From an uncultured Eggerthella sp. (GTDB taxonomy: Bacteria > Actinomycetota > Coriobacteriia > Coriobacteriales > Eggerthellaceae), in assembly GCA_937998355.1 (NCBI GenBank), contig CALLDI010000007.1:1-64000 (forward strand): 64,000 nucleotides of DNA. The letters run 5' to 3'. The notes below the pieces were generated by a model that was not told where the DNA came from, ran no database searches, and saw nothing but the letters and a program-made list of their open reading frames with translations. The position numbers and the translations under genes are program-made. Below, piece by piece: positions 52,751 to 62,185 of this stretch. How positions within the stretch are numbered: the first letter of the stretch is position 1; every line of letters begins with the position of its first letter.

Positions 52751-52775
52751 AATGCACTGTCATAGTGCATTTTTT
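52751..52775 (+). terminator. Rho-independent terminator of the amidase gene
   Basis: AATGCACT (52751-52758) pairs with AGTGCATT (52764-52771) around GTCAT and is followed by TTTT. It starts three bases after the amidase stop and separates it from the converging YhgE-like gene. Confidence 0.85.
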
Positions 52776-52780
52776 GCGAA

Positions 52781-54751
52781 TCATGCACTGTGTGAATGCA
52801 TTTCGGCTGCTTTAGCGTCGTTGGTCTTCTTCGCTCGGTTCGGGATGAAGAGCGCAATCGCGCTGATGATGATACCCACCACCGCAAGCCAAGCGAAGAG
52901 CGGCGAAACCGCATTCCACCAGCCCTCATTCAGATACAAGATCGAGCGAATGCCGTCGCCGAAATAATGCTGCGGTGCCCAAGGGAACACCCAGTCCTGC
53001 CAGAATGCGGGCAGCGCTTGCTGAGGCAAGATGCCCGTCATCATGCCGAACGCGATCGTGCAGACCGCAACGAGCACGCCCAACCCGAGCGCGATATTGC
53101 CGATGCCCCCAATCGCCAGCATGACGGCGAAGCTGACCAGCCAGATGAACATCGTCATCGAAGCGAAATCGCCGGGACCACCGATCACCAGCGCATACAT
53201 AGCGAACGCCGTCAGCGCGACCAGGCCAGAGAACACCAGCGCGAGCACGATCTGCTTCACGAGGGCTCGCACGCGCTGCTTCTTCGCGGCATCGGCGCGC
53301 AGCTTCACCAACCGCGTGATGATGAGCCCGATGATGAGCGAGAGCATGATGGTGGGAATCATAAGGATCTGCATCGACATCATGGTGCTCATCGGGTTCG
53401 ATGCGACTTGGGAATCTTCGCTGTCACTTGCCACGGCTGCCTGCTGCGCAGTCTCCATCGTTGCGCCTTCCGGAGTGCCGTCGTGGATCGTGATCACGTC
53501 GGCCTGCATACCGACCTCCGCGTAGAGCGCTTTCATGGTCGAGCTCATGGTGTTCGCTACCATCGGGCTCTTGGCCATGTCGAGGAACACGAACAGCTTT
53601 GCGCCTTCGCTCTCCGGCGCTTCGTCGTCTGCGCCCTCTTCGAGCTGGTCGGCGATGTTGACGAGCGCCTTGGCGGCTATCGTGTCACTCATATCGTCGA
53701 GCTGACCTGCGATATCGATCGAGCTGAACTTGTCCTTCAACGACGCGAGCGCATTCTTGAGCGCGGTCGCTTGAGTCGAGAGCGCAGATGATGCGATCGC
53801 TGTCTTCTGCACGCCCATCGCGTTCGCCGCGGCGGTCTTCGCGTTAGCCTGTGCTGTCGCGAGATCATCTCCCGCACGAGCGACATTCTGCTGGGCCTTC
53901 TCTACTGCTTGCGAGAGCTCCGACAGCGCCGCTTTCGCCTGTTCGAGCTGCTGTTCAGAAGTTGCGATGGTGGTGTCGAGTTCGTCGATCTGCTGCGTGA
54001 GCTGGTCGATCAGCGCCTGATCGTTCGCGCTCGGGGTTGGATTCTGCTGCAGCGCGTCCCGCTGTTGCTCGAATTCCGCACGCTGGGCTTTCGCATCGTC
54101 GATCGTCTGTTGCAGCTGTTCGACCTGCTCGTTCGCCGCGACGAGCTCCTGTTGCGCCTTCGCGAACGCCGCCTGATCCTGCTGGAACGCGCCCGCAGCG
54201 CTCTGCGCTTGCTGTGTCGCAGATGCGAGCACGCCTTGGGCGCCAGCGATCATCGCCTGCGCTTCAGCAGAAAGCTGCGGCGATGCCGAGTTCGCACTGC
54301 CGCCTAAGGCAGGAATCGAGAGACCGCCACTGGAGAAGGGCAGCGCATCTCCGATCGAGTCGCTCATCTCGTCGATCTGGCTCTGCATGGTGTCGACGAG
54401 CGTCGCGTACTGTTGCTGCGAAAAATCCCGCGGAATGACCAGCGCGCCGAAGTACTCGTTGTTCGCCATGGCTTGGTCGAGCTCCTCTTGGCTCGCGAGC
54501 TTCGTCCATGCGATGGGAGATTCTGCGCCCTCTTCCTCGGTCGCTTCAACGACCTTGTCCACGACCAATTCGCCCAGGTTGACATCCCCTTCGGTCGTCT
54601 CGATCCCCTCGTCAAGACACACGATCGCGAACGGGAGGTTCTTCATCTCCATGTTCGCGATCGGATAGAAGATCAGCGAAAACACGCAGCCGATCGCCAG
54701 CATGATGCCGATCGGAAGCATGAACTTGCGTTTCCCTAGTCTCTCAAGCAT
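52781..54751 (-). CDS. YhgE/Pip-type ABC-2-like membrane protein
   Basis: A 656-residue protein with one N-terminal helix (about 10-32), a large extracellular part, and five or six C-terminal helices (about 470-650). The extracellular part contains a long Gln/Ala-rich coiled coil (about 165-320; repeated QQ, LEQAK and AxAQAN blocks). This layout matches YhgE/Pip proteins, related to ABC-2 permeases and to phage-infection proteins and ESX/type VII-like export components. No ATPase gene is adjacent. GGGGAGAG lies 4-5 nt before ATG 54751. It is divergent from a TetR regulator, which probably controls it. Confidence 0.85.
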   Translation of the reverse strand: MLERLGKRKFMLPIGIMLAIGCVFSLIFYPIANMEMKNLPFAIVCLDEGIETTEGDVNLGELVVDKVVEATEEEGAESPIAWTKLASQEELDQAMANNEYFGALVIPRDFSQQQYATLVDTMQSQIDEMSDSIGDALPFSSGGLSIPALGGSANSASPQLSAEAQAMIAGAQGVLASATQQAQSAAGAFQQDQAAFAKAQQELVAANEQVEQLQQTIDDAKAQRAEFEQQRDALQQNPTPSANDQALIDQLTQQIDELDTTIATSEQQLEQAKAALSELSQAVEKAQQNVARAGDDLATAQANAKTAAANAMGVQKTAIASSALSTQATALKNALASLKDKFSSIDIAGQLDDMSDTIAAKALVNIADQLEEGADDEAPESEGAKLFVFLDMAKSPMVANTMSSTMKALYAEVGMQADVITIHDGTPEGATMETAQQAAVASDSEDSQVASNPMSTMMSMQILMIPTIMLSLIIGLIITRLVKLRADAAKKQRVRALVKQIVLALVFSGLVALTAFAMYALVIGGPGDFASMTMFIWLVSFAVMLAIGGIGNIALGLGVLVAVCTIAFGMMTGILPQQALPAFWQDWVFPWAPQHYFGDGIRSILYLNEGWWNAVSPLFAWLAVVGIIISAIALFIPNRAKKTNDAKAAEMHSHSA

Positions 54752-54973
54752 CGCTCTCCCCTTTTCCCATTTTGGCCTGGGCGTTCGCAGGCACTTGCGA
54801 CACGCGATCTTCGCAGCGACCAAGATCGTACTCTTCGCCTCTACCCCTTAAAAAGGGTATCAAGCTGCGGTTTGGAATAAAATGGAGAAAATAGTATATT
54901 GTTCTAGTTTTATGATCCGCGCAGGGTCCGCAAGCTATCCAGAGGAGCCTTGTGCGCATTTCAAAGGGGCACT
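54752..54973. promoter_or_regulatory. Divergent promoter region between yhgE-like gene and tetR
   Basis: The 222-bp gap contains an AT-rich patch (about 54870-54915) with TATATT and an imperfect inverted pair GGAATAAAA ... TTTTATGATCC. It is the likely site of both promoters and of a TetR operator, but the symmetry is weak. Confidence 0.4.
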
Positions 54974-55573
54974 ATGGCACGGCCGAAGAAAGAAGAGGCA
55001 GGCAAAGCGCGCCAACGCATCATCGATGCGTTTTGGGAGCTACTGGGCGCGATGCCGTACGAACATATCAGCATTCGAGGTCTTTCGAATCGTGCGCAGG
55101 TGAATCCCAACACGTTCTATCGATACTTCGAGAACATCGATGACCTGGCCCGAAAGGCTTTCGACGAGAATCTGATGCGCGAGATACCGACCATCGCGCT
55201 GCAGCTCTTCAGCGAGGATCGTATCGAGACATTCAACCTATTCGAGGAGATACAGGGGCGGCCCAATGTCGAGCGCATGTTCTTGATCGTCAGGAGCGAA
55301 TCGAACTTCCTCACGCAGATGCTCGAGAGGGCGCTCATGGCCTTCTGGCTCGAGCAATTGGGAGTCGCGAAGGAAGAGATGGACGAGATCGACCTGATCG
55401 AACTGAGCGCGTTGGTGGGCGGCTGGCTCGCGGCGATCCGGCGTATCGCACAGACGGGAAACGTCGAGGTTGCGCGTGAGATCGCGCAGAAACCGCTCTT
55501 GCGCGCTGCCATCGCATCCGTCTCCGATCTGCGGAAACGATACCGAGGTCACGCCAATTCAGAAGATGTTTAG
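54974..55573 (+). CDS. TetR-family transcriptional regulator
   Basis: A 199-residue regulator. The N-terminal helix-turn-helix (about 10-60) has the family pattern RQRIIDAFWELL, ISIRGLSNRAQVNPNTFYRYF and ENIDDLARKAF. The C-terminal ligand domain is unassigned. I start at ATG 54974, with AAAGGGG 6 nt upstream; the frame also opens at 54950. Being divergent from the yhgE-like gene, it probably represses that gene. Its TAG stop overlaps the stop codon of the converging HdeD-like gene (shared TTAG). Confidence 0.9.
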   Translation: MARPKKEEAGKARQRIIDAFWELLGAMPYEHISIRGLSNRAQVNPNTFYRYFENIDDLARKAFDENLMREIPTIALQLFSEDRIETFNLFEEIQGRPNVERMFLIVRSESNFLTQMLERALMAFWLEQLGVAKEEMDEIDLIELSALVGGWLAAIRRIAQTGNVEVAREIAQKPLLRAAIASVSDLRKRYRGHANSEDV

Positions 55574-56115
55574 TTCGCGGATTTCAGGGCCTTGCGCAGC
55601 TGGGCTTCGATAATGAGATCGACGATGCCATTCGAGGCGATGATGAGGCCGAGTACGAACACCATCAGCGCCGTGGTCTGGAAAGGATTCGCGATGATGA
55701 CCACGCCGCCGATCGCGATGAGCACGCTCAAGATGATGGATGCGATCCAGGAATTCCCGCCGTAGCTCTTCAACTCCATCGCGCGCACAGCGTTCACCGC
55801 ACCGCAGATGACCAGGATGATGCCCAGGATGACCGAGAAGAACCCGGCGATGACCTGCGGGAACAAGAAAACGATGAGCGCGAGCACGCAGAAGAAGACG
55901 CCCGTTGCCAACATACCCGTGATGCGCGCGCTTTCAGGGGCTTTGAAATAGCTGATGAGCGACGAGATGCCCATGATGGCGAAGATGATGCCGACCAGGT
56001 AGAGCACCGTGACGATGGTGATGCCCGGCCAAAACATGAGCAACAGACCGACGATGATGGACAACACCGCCTGCGCGATGATGTTAGATTTCACTATGTC
56101 CAAGAAGGAATTCAT
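55570..56115 (-). CDS. HdeD/DUF308-family membrane protein
   Basis: A 181-residue protein with six hydrophobic helices in three pairs, as in HdeD: SIIVGLLLMFWPGITIVTVL, then two further helical pairs, ending in a basic tail. HdeD in E. coli is linked to acid resistance, but most homologues have no known role. GGGAGG lies 6 nt before ATG 56115. The frame continues upstream as an Arg/Ser-rich run that I reject. Confidence 0.85.
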   Translation of the reverse strand: MNSFLDIVKSNIIAQAVLSIIVGLLLMFWPGITIVTVLYLVGIIFAIMGISSLISYFKAPESARITGMLATGVFFCVLALIVFLFPQVIAGFFSVILGIILVICGAVNAVRAMELKSYGGNSWIASIILSVLIAIGGVVIIANPFQTTALMVFVLGLIIASNGIVDLIIEAQLRKALKSAN

Positions 56116-56470
56116 GACGACCTCCCGTGTGGTTCCTTGCCTGCCACTTCGCGCCGTTGCCTGCAGACGAGCCGCCGCGCAACGGCGTGAGCGCGATGAG
56201 CCCGCGAGGGTCTCGCAGCGTGGGCGCACATAGAACGTTCTACATGACTTCAACTGCGAAACCACTTGAGGTCTCGCATGCGAGACCGGTCGCGAACTAC
56301 TTCCAGCATAGTGCTTCGGGCGGACGCTTCGCAGCAAGGTGGCGAGTTTGCAACATAGCCGTTACAAATGATTCAACCTCGCGTTGCTTTCGCGGGTCGA
56401 GAGCTAGGCTTGGATTCGTGAATGAAATTCGTGAACGAATCGAGCACGCGAACGGAAGCGAGTGATCCTC
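56116..56470. other. Divergent intergenic region with a 12-bp palindrome
   Basis: About 350 bp between the HdeD-like and Nfo-like genes. The perfect palindrome TAGAACGTTCTA lies at 56231-56242. It resembles but does not match an actinobacterial SOS box, which needs a 4-bp spacer between GAAC and GTTC. No gene is seen. Confidence 0.45.
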
Positions 56471-57307
56471 ATGTTGAACATCGGTTGTCATCTTTCCACC
56501 CGAAAAGGGCTCTATGTCATGGCGCAAGCTGCTGCGTCGATCGGCGCGAACGCGATTCAATTCTTCACGCGCAACCCACGCGGTGGGCATGCGCGCGAGG
56601 TGAACGAGAAGGACCTGGCGGCGTTCCAGGGGTTCGCGAAGGAACACGGCATCGATCACCTGCTGGCGTACGCGCCCTACACGCTCGAGCCAGCCAGCGC
56701 CGATATGACGCAGCGCGATTTCGCGCGCATGGTGATGGCGGAGGATCTGGCGCGCATGGAATCACTACCGGGTCACGGGTATCTGGTGCGTCCGGGAAGC
56801 GCGAAGGAGCAGACAGCTGACGCAGCGATCGCGAACCTGGTCGACACGCTGAATCAGACGCTCACGCCCACGCAACACACCACGCTGCTGTTGGCAACCA
56901 TGCCTGGTTCGGGCACGCAGATCTGCTCGACGTTCGAGGAGATGGCGAGCGTGCTTTCGGGCGTAAAACAAGGCGATCATGTGGGCATTTGCTTCGATGC
57001 CAGCGCCGTGTGGGCCGCGGGCTACGACATCGTGAACGATCTGCCCGGCGTGCTGAAACAGCTCGATTCGACCGTGGGGCTCTCGCGCGTGAAGGCCGTG
57101 CATCTGAACGACTGCAAGGAGGCCTGCGGCGCGAAGGCTGATCGCCACGCGCGTATCGGCGAGGGTGCCATCGGATTCGACGCGCTGGCGGGCCTGGTGA
57201 ACGACCCCGCGTTCGCGGGTGTGCCGTTCTACCTGGAGGAACCCTCGGCTGAGCTGGAGATCTACGGCCAGGATATCGCACGGTTCACCGAGGCGTACCA
57301 GGGTTAG
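56471..57307 (+). CDS. Endonuclease IV (Nfo) homologue lacking four metal ligands
   Basis: A 278-residue TIM-barrel protein that aligns end to end with apurinic endonuclease IV (MLNIGCHLS at the start; VHLNDCKEACGAKADRHARIGEG near 210-232). True Nfo binds three zinc ions through nine residues. Here the equivalents of E. coli His69, His109, Glu145 and His182 are Tyr67, Arg107, Ala142 and Ala179. Asp176, His211, Asp224, His226 and Glu256 are kept. The Zn1 site is therefore gone and Zn3 is weakened. The fold is intact and the rest is well conserved, so it is not a decaying pseudogene. It may be a divergent nuclease, an isomerase-like relative, or a non-catalytic DNA binder. ATG 56471 aligns with the family start. 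Confidence 0.88.
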   Translation: MLNIGCHLSTRKGLYVMAQAAASIGANAIQFFTRNPRGGHAREVNEKDLAAFQGFAKEHGIDHLLAYAPYTLEPASADMTQRDFARMVMAEDLARMESLPGHGYLVRPGSAKEQTADAAIANLVDTLNQTLTPTQHTTLLLATMPGSGTQICSTFEEMASVLSGVKQGDHVGICFDASAVWAAGYDIVNDLPGVLKQLDSTVGLSRVKAVHLNDCKEACGAKADRHARIGEGAIGFDALAGLVNDPAFAGVPFYLEEPSAELEIYGQDIARFTEAYQG

Positions 57308-57608
57308 GCACGACGTTCACCGGTTCGAGCTCGCGCTTGGATGTGGGGCGTTCATACGCAAGTCCATGCTGCTAACATACGACCCTTCGACGGCGTACGG
57401 TTTCGTGCGCCGTTTTCATGTGGCGGTTTCACGCATGTTGGGCGGAGCGCGCGGCGGATGCGGGTATAATCTCTAGCGATCGATATCTCTGTTCGGCACC
57501 CGTTTCGCCGGCCTTTTCGCGAGTGCATTTTGCGAGGACGTTCTACGGAACTTCTTGCGAGGCATCTCCGCAGGGTCGCGCGGGCGCCGGCGTTCAGAAA
57601 GGAACCTC
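57308..57608. other. Intergenic region upstream of ettA
   Basis: About 300 bp without a gene. TATAAT at 57465-57470 is a likely -10 box for ettA, about 140 nt before its start; the -35 is not clear. The leader is GC-rich. Confidence 0.45.
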
Positions 57609-59288
57609 ATGGCAGAATTCGTCTACCAGATGCACCAGGCACGCAAGGCTCACGGCGACAAGGTCATCCTCGATGACGTGACGCTGTCGTTCTACCCCGG
57701 CGCCAAGATCGGCGTGGTCGGCCCGAACGGCATGGGCAAGTCGACGCTGCTGAAGATCATGGCGGGACTCGAGGAGGTTTCCAACGGCGAGGCGCGTCTG
57801 AGCCCGGGTTACACGGTGGGCATCCTGCAGCAGGAGCCGCCGCTGGACGACGACAAGACCGTGCTCGAGAACATCCAGCAGGCATTCGGCGACGTGCTGG
57901 CCAAGATCGATCGCTTCAACGCGATCGGCGCTGAAATGGCTGATCCGGATGCGGATTTCGACGCGCTGATGGCCGAGATGGGCGAACTGCAGGACGCGAT
58001 CGACGCCGCGAACGGCTGGGACTTGGATAGCCAACTTTCGCAGGCGATGGACGCGCTGCAATGCCCCGACCCCGACATGCCGGTCTCTGTGCTGTCGGGC
58101 GGCGAGCGCAGGCGCGTGGCGCTGTGCAAGCTGCTGCTGGAGGCGCCTGACCTGCTGCTCTTGGACGAGCCGACGAACCACTTGGACGCCGAATCGGTGC
58201 TGTGGCTCGAGCAGTTCCTCTCGCGCTACCCCGGCGCGGTGCTGGCCGTCACGCACGACCGCTACTTCCTCGATAATGTGGCCGAGTGGATCTGCGAGGT
58301 CGATCGCGGCTCGCTGTTCCCGTACAAGGGCAACTACTCCACCTATCTCGAAACCAAGGCGAAGCGCCTTGAGGCACAGGGTCAGCAGCAAGCGAAGCTG
58401 GCCAAGCGCATGCAGAAGGAGCTCGAGTGGGTGCGCAGTTCACCGAAGGCGCGCCAGGCGAAGAGCAAGGCGCGTTTGGCCGCGTACGAGCAGATGGAGG
58501 CCGAAGCGCGCGCGGCGAAGAAGCTCGACTTCACCGAGATCCAGATCCCGGTCGGGCCGCGTCTGGGCTCGAAGGTGCTGAAGGCCGAGCACTTGCATAA
58601 GGAATTCGACGGGCGCGTACTGATCGACGACCTGTCGTTCGAACTGCCGCGTAACGGCATCGTGGGCGTGATCGGCCCGAACGGCGTGGGCAAGACCACC
58701 CTGTTCAAGACGATCGTGGGCCTGGAGGACCTGACCAGCGGCAACCTGGAAGTCGGCGAGACCGTGAAGATCTCGTACGTGGACCAGAACCGCGAGGGCA
58801 TCGATCCGAACACCAAGCTGTGGGAGGTCGTGAGCGGCGGCACCGATTACATGATGGTGGGCGAGACCGAGATCCCGAGCCGCGCGTATGTGGCGAGCTT
58901 CGGCTTCAAGGGCTCCGACCAGCAGAAACCCGCTGGCGTACTGTCGGGTGGCGAGCGCAATCGCCTGAACCTGGCGTTGACGCTGAAACAGGGCGGCAAC
59001 CTGCTGCTGTTGGACGAGCCGACGAACGACCTCGACGTCGAGACGCTGTCGAGCCTGGAAGAGGCGCTGCTGAACTTCCCCGGTTGCTCGGTGGTAGTGA
59101 GCCACGACCGTTGGTTCCTCGACCGCATCGCCACGCACATCCTGGCGTGGGAGGGCACGGACGAGAATCCTGGCAACTGGCACTTCTTCGAGGGCAACTT
59201 CGAGGCGTATCAGAAGGATCGCGAGGCACGTCTGGGACCTGAGGCGTCGAAGCCGCATCGCATCCATCGCAAGCTGACGCGCGACTAG
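57609..59288 (+). CDS. ettA: Energy-dependent translational throttle EttA (ABC-F)
   Basis: A 559-residue soluble ABC-F protein that binds the ribosomal E site and gates entry into elongation according to ATP level. It has two ATPase domains: GPNGMGKST, LSGGERRRVAL and LLLLDEPTNHLD in the first; GPNGVGKTT, LSGGERNRLNLA and LLLLDEPTNDLD in the second. They are joined by the P-site-interacting linker (SSPKARQAKSKARLAAYEQM). Both switch histidines are present (VTHDRYFL, VSHDRWFL). Length matches EttA (about 555). AAAGGAAC lies before ATG 57609; the frame is open to 57555 but without a site. Confidence 0.95.
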   Translation: MAEFVYQMHQARKAHGDKVILDDVTLSFYPGAKIGVVGPNGMGKSTLLKIMAGLEEVSNGEARLSPGYTVGILQQEPPLDDDKTVLENIQQAFGDVLAKIDRFNAIGAEMADPDADFDALMAEMGELQDAIDAANGWDLDSQLSQAMDALQCPDPDMPVSVLSGGERRRVALCKLLLEAPDLLLLDEPTNHLDAESVLWLEQFLSRYPGAVLAVTHDRYFLDNVAEWICEVDRGSLFPYKGNYSTYLETKAKRLEAQGQQQAKLAKRMQKELEWVRSSPKARQAKSKARLAAYEQMEAEARAAKKLDFTEIQIPVGPRLGSKVLKAEHLHKEFDGRVLIDDLSFELPRNGIVGVIGPNGVGKTTLFKTIVGLEDLTSGNLEVGETVKISYVDQNREGIDPNTKLWEVVSGGTDYMMVGETEIPSRAYVASFGFKGSDQQKPAGVLSGGERNRLNLALTLKQGGNLLLLDEPTNDLDVETLSSLEEALLNFPGCSVVVSHDRWFLDRIATHILAWEGTDENPGNWHFFEGNFEAYQKDREARLGPEASKPHRIHRKLTRD

Positions 59289-59296
59289 ACGCATTC

Positions 59297-60208
59297 ATGT
59301 TCAACTCACGGGGACAACGAAACGACCAGGATCGGAGCGACGCGTCGATGAGCGCGGCGCCTTCATCTCGTGGTGGCGCAGCACGCTTCAGCGGCGCGAT
59401 CGATCGCGCGACGAAGAGCAATTCGTTCGCAGCCGTGATGTTGGGCGTGATCATCATCGCACTGATCGGCGTTGCCATCGAAGCCGCCGTGTTCCCCAAG
59501 CAACCGAGCGAAACTTCAGGCACCTCGTCGACGTACAACTGGGATTACCTGTCGAAGAGCGATGGGCGGTTCTACTACACCATCGAGGGCAAGGCACAGT
59601 CGCGTACGGGCATCGACGTTTCCGAGCATCAGGGCTACATCGATTGGAACGCTGTTGCGGCCGACGGGATCTCGTTCGCGTTCGTTCGCGTGGGAAATCG
59701 GGGGCTGACCACTGGCGCGATCTCGCAGGATGATTATTTCGAGTACAACGCGAAAGCCGCTGATCAGGCGGGCATCAAGGTGGGCGCGTACTTCTATTCG
59801 CAGGCGATGACCGAGGATGAAGCGCGCGAAGAAGCCGACTTCGTGATCGAGCGTTTACAAGGGCGCAACATCACCTACCCGGTAGCCTACGACCACGAGC
59901 GCCTGGCGGATAACCCTGGGCGCGCGGACGATCTAACGCCTGAGCAGATGACCAAGAACGCTGCGGCGTTCTGCGCACGCATCCAAGAGGCGGGCTACAC
60001 GCCCATGATCTACGGAAGCCTGAAGGACCTGCTGCGCTACAACCTTCCTGACCTGGCACGCTACAACATCTGGCTGGCGCAATACAACGTGAACTCCCCC
60101 ACTTTCAACCAGTACTTCAGCATCTGGCAGTACACGAATACCGGATCAGTTTCGGGCGTTGATGGGAATGTGGACATGAACATCCAGTTCCTGGGCGACG
60201 ACGAGTAG
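59297..60208 (+). CDS. Membrane-anchored GH25 muramidase (lysozyme)
   Basis: A 303-residue protein. A cytoplasmic N-terminus (1-42) is followed by one helix (about 43-65) and an extracellular GH25 domain (about 100-300). Family landmarks are GIDVSEHQGYIDW, FAFVRVGNRG, YPVAYDHE, IWLAQYN and the final WQYTNTGSVSGVDGNVDMN. GH25 enzymes cut the β-1,4 bond between N-acetylmuramic acid and N-acetylglucosamine. It starts 8 nt after the ettA stop and lacks a good ribosome site, so coupling to ettA is possible. ATG 59348 is an alternative that would shorten the cytoplasmic part. Confidence 0.9.
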   Translation: MFNSRGQRNDQDRSDASMSAAPSSRGGAARFSGAIDRATKSNSFAAVMLGVIIIALIGVAIEAAVFPKQPSETSGTSSTYNWDYLSKSDGRFYYTIEGKAQSRTGIDVSEHQGYIDWNAVAADGISFAFVRVGNRGLTTGAISQDDYFEYNAKAADQAGIKVGAYFYSQAMTEDEAREEADFVIERLQGRNITYPVAYDHERLADNPGRADDLTPEQMTKNAAAFCARIQEAGYTPMIYGSLKDLLRYNLPDLARYNIWLAQYNVNSPTFNQYFSIWQYTNTGSVSGVDGNVDMNIQFLGDDE

Positions 60209-60272
60209 TTTCACGAAGGCGCGGGGCGATTCGCTACGAACTAGGCCTTCGGGCACGATCTCATGAGACGAG

Positions 60273-62183
60273 TTACAACGTGCGCTGCTGATAGAGGCCG
60301 TTGTCAACGAAACCGAGCGCACGATAGTACTCGCGCGTGCCTATGGCGCTGATGACGTTGATCTTCTGGTAGTTGTTCTCGCGGGCGAGCTGGCAAGCAC
60401 GCTCGATCAGCTGTTTGCCCAGTCCGCGGTGCTGCGCGCTCGTTCCTGCCTTATGCAAGCTCGAGGCGCGGCCGTACACGTGGACTTCGCGAATCATCGC
60501 TTCACCTGGGTTGATGGGGAGCGGTGAATAGGTTTCGAACGCTTCAGGCTTCGGAAGCGAGAGGCGCAGGAAACCTGCGATCTTATTCTCGGGCGTGACC
60601 CATTGCAGGAAGAATTCGCGGGTGGACGTCGTCTCGTAAGGAATCACATCGAGCGCGAGCTCCCCCACCTCGACATCTTGCGTGCTGATCTCGCGGTGAC
60701 GGATCTCCTGGATGCCGCGAGCGTCATGTTCGCCCGTTGGCGCATGGGTGGTTGCTCGGCGTACAGCTACGATTTCTTCGGCGCGCGCCTCGACCAATTG
60801 GCGGAGGTTCACCTTCTTGTTCCCCGCCTCGATATCGTGGGCAGAGAAGTCGCGGATCATGCGGGAAATGCGCGTGAAACCAGGGGTCGCGAGCACGTCC
60901 GCCACCAGCACGTCGACGAGCGTCTCCTCGTCGTACGGCTGCCACTCGCCTGCATCGTAGCGCGTGCAGAGCTCGGTTCCGCGTACGAGCGCACAAGGGT
61001 AGAGCTTGATCTCATCTGGCTGGTACGGTGTCTCGGTGACGAAGCGCGCGAAGTCGGCTTTGTCGGACTCGGGAGTCGCGCCGAGCAAGTTCACCATGAA
61101 ATGCGTGTGCGTTTTGAAGCCGAACAGGCGCGTGAGATCGAGGGCGCGCTCGATCTGCTCGACCGTGACCGGGCGGCCATTGATGTCGTGAATGCGCTGT
61201 TCAAGGCTTTGAATTCCCATCTGAACCTTGGTCGCGCCGAGCGTGCGCAGAAACGTGAGCATTCCAGGCGTGATGAGGTTGGGGCGCGTTTCGACCACGA
61301 GGCCGACCACTCGATGCCGGGCGCGCTCGTTGCGCTCGTGCTCGCGCATGAGATCTTCGAGCGTCGCCCGTTGTTCGCGTGAGACCCGGGTCCACGGCTC
61401 CCCCGTTTCGTAGAGGTCGATCATGGCCTCGTTGTAGGTGAGCTCGCCAGAATCGACGCGCTGTTGCGCCTCGCACGTGAAGGCGACCAGGTCATCCTTC
61501 TCGTAGCTGAGGCCGTGTTGCTTATAGAAAGCGCGGCGGTCGCGCGCGTTCACACCGGCGTCGTTGAGCGCGCGGAAGAGTTCGGTGGTGAACCAGATCT
61601 GGTAGTCGCGCGGATAGTCGCTCCACGTACCGCCGAGCACGATGAGCTCGATCTTGTCGGTCACGTGTCCCATCTGCGCGAGCGCTCGCAGGCGTGAAGT
61701 GACCTGCAGATACGGATCGAAGTAGTTGCGCTCGGCGCGCTGGCAGGCGGGCTCGTCGGAAAGATAGCTCTTGGGCATGCGCAGGTCGTTCGGGCAGTAG
61801 ATGCACGCGCCGCCACACTTCCACGGCTTCGTGATGACCGTGATGGTGGCCACGCCCGACGCACTGCGGCGTGGCTTCACTTGGAGGAGCGTGATGAGCT
61901 GTTGCTCGAGCTCGGGAGTGACGTTCCACGCCGCCCAGGTTTCAGGGTCGCGCTCTTTCGTGCGCAGATAGAACGGCAGCAGCTTCTTCTTGGAATAGGG
62001 CCGCGATGGACGCGGGGACTGAGAGGCTTGAGCAGCATCCAGGCCGCACGAATTCGCAGGTTGAGACTTCACGGCCTGGTGAAGGCGCTTGTTATGGTCG
62101 TTTAGGATGCGCAGCAGATCCTTCGCGTCGAGCGCTTCGCCCGCGCGCAGTCGATCGAGTATTTCGCGAATGATGTCTTCCAC
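60273..62183 (-). CDS. Elp3-family tRNA uridine(34) acetyltransferase (radical SAM + GNAT)
   Basis: A 636-residue enzyme of the bacterial Elp3 group, which adds a carboxymethyl-type group to U34 of tRNA. The radical-SAM part binds a [4Fe-4S] cluster through Cys123, Cys127 and Cys130 (KCGGACIYCPND). Further Elp3 blocks are VVETRPNLIT, LGATKVQMGIQS and RMIRDFSAHDIEAGNKKVNL. The C-terminal GNAT domain (about 490-636) includes QHRGLGKQLIERA and the end motif REYYRALGF. The start is GTG 62183, two bases after the purL stop, with no ribosome site of its own, so translation is probably coupled to purL. An upstream extension in the same frame overlaps purL and is rejected. Confidence 0.92.
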   Translation of the reverse strand: MEDIIREILDRLRAGEALDAKDLLRILNDHNKRLHQAVKSQPANSCGLDAAQASQSPRPSRPYSKKKLLPFYLRTKERDPETWAAWNVTPELEQQLITLLQVKPRRSASGVATITVITKPWKCGGACIYCPNDLRMPKSYLSDEPACQRAERNYFDPYLQVTSRLRALAQMGHVTDKIELIVLGGTWSDYPRDYQIWFTTELFRALNDAGVNARDRRAFYKQHGLSYEKDDLVAFTCEAQQRVDSGELTYNEAMIDLYETGEPWTRVSREQRATLEDLMREHERNERARHRVVGLVVETRPNLITPGMLTFLRTLGATKVQMGIQSLEQRIHDINGRPVTVEQIERALDLTRLFGFKTHTHFMVNLLGATPESDKADFARFVTETPYQPDEIKLYPCALVRGTELCTRYDAGEWQPYDEETLVDVLVADVLATPGFTRISRMIRDFSAHDIEAGNKKVNLRQLVEARAEEIVAVRRATTHAPTGEHDARGIQEIRHREISTQDVEVGELALDVIPYETTSTREFFLQWVTPENKIAGFLRLSLPKPEAFETYSPLPINPGEAMIREVHVYGRASSLHKAGTSAQHRGLGKQLIERACQLARENNYQKINVISAIGTREYYRALGFVDNGLYQQRTL

Positions 62184-62185
62184 GC

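Noticed and set aside
56231..56242. SOS (LexA) box upstream of the Nfo-like gene
   Set aside because: TAGAACGTTCTA lacks the 4-bp spacer between GAAC and GTTC needed in the actinobacterial SOS box.
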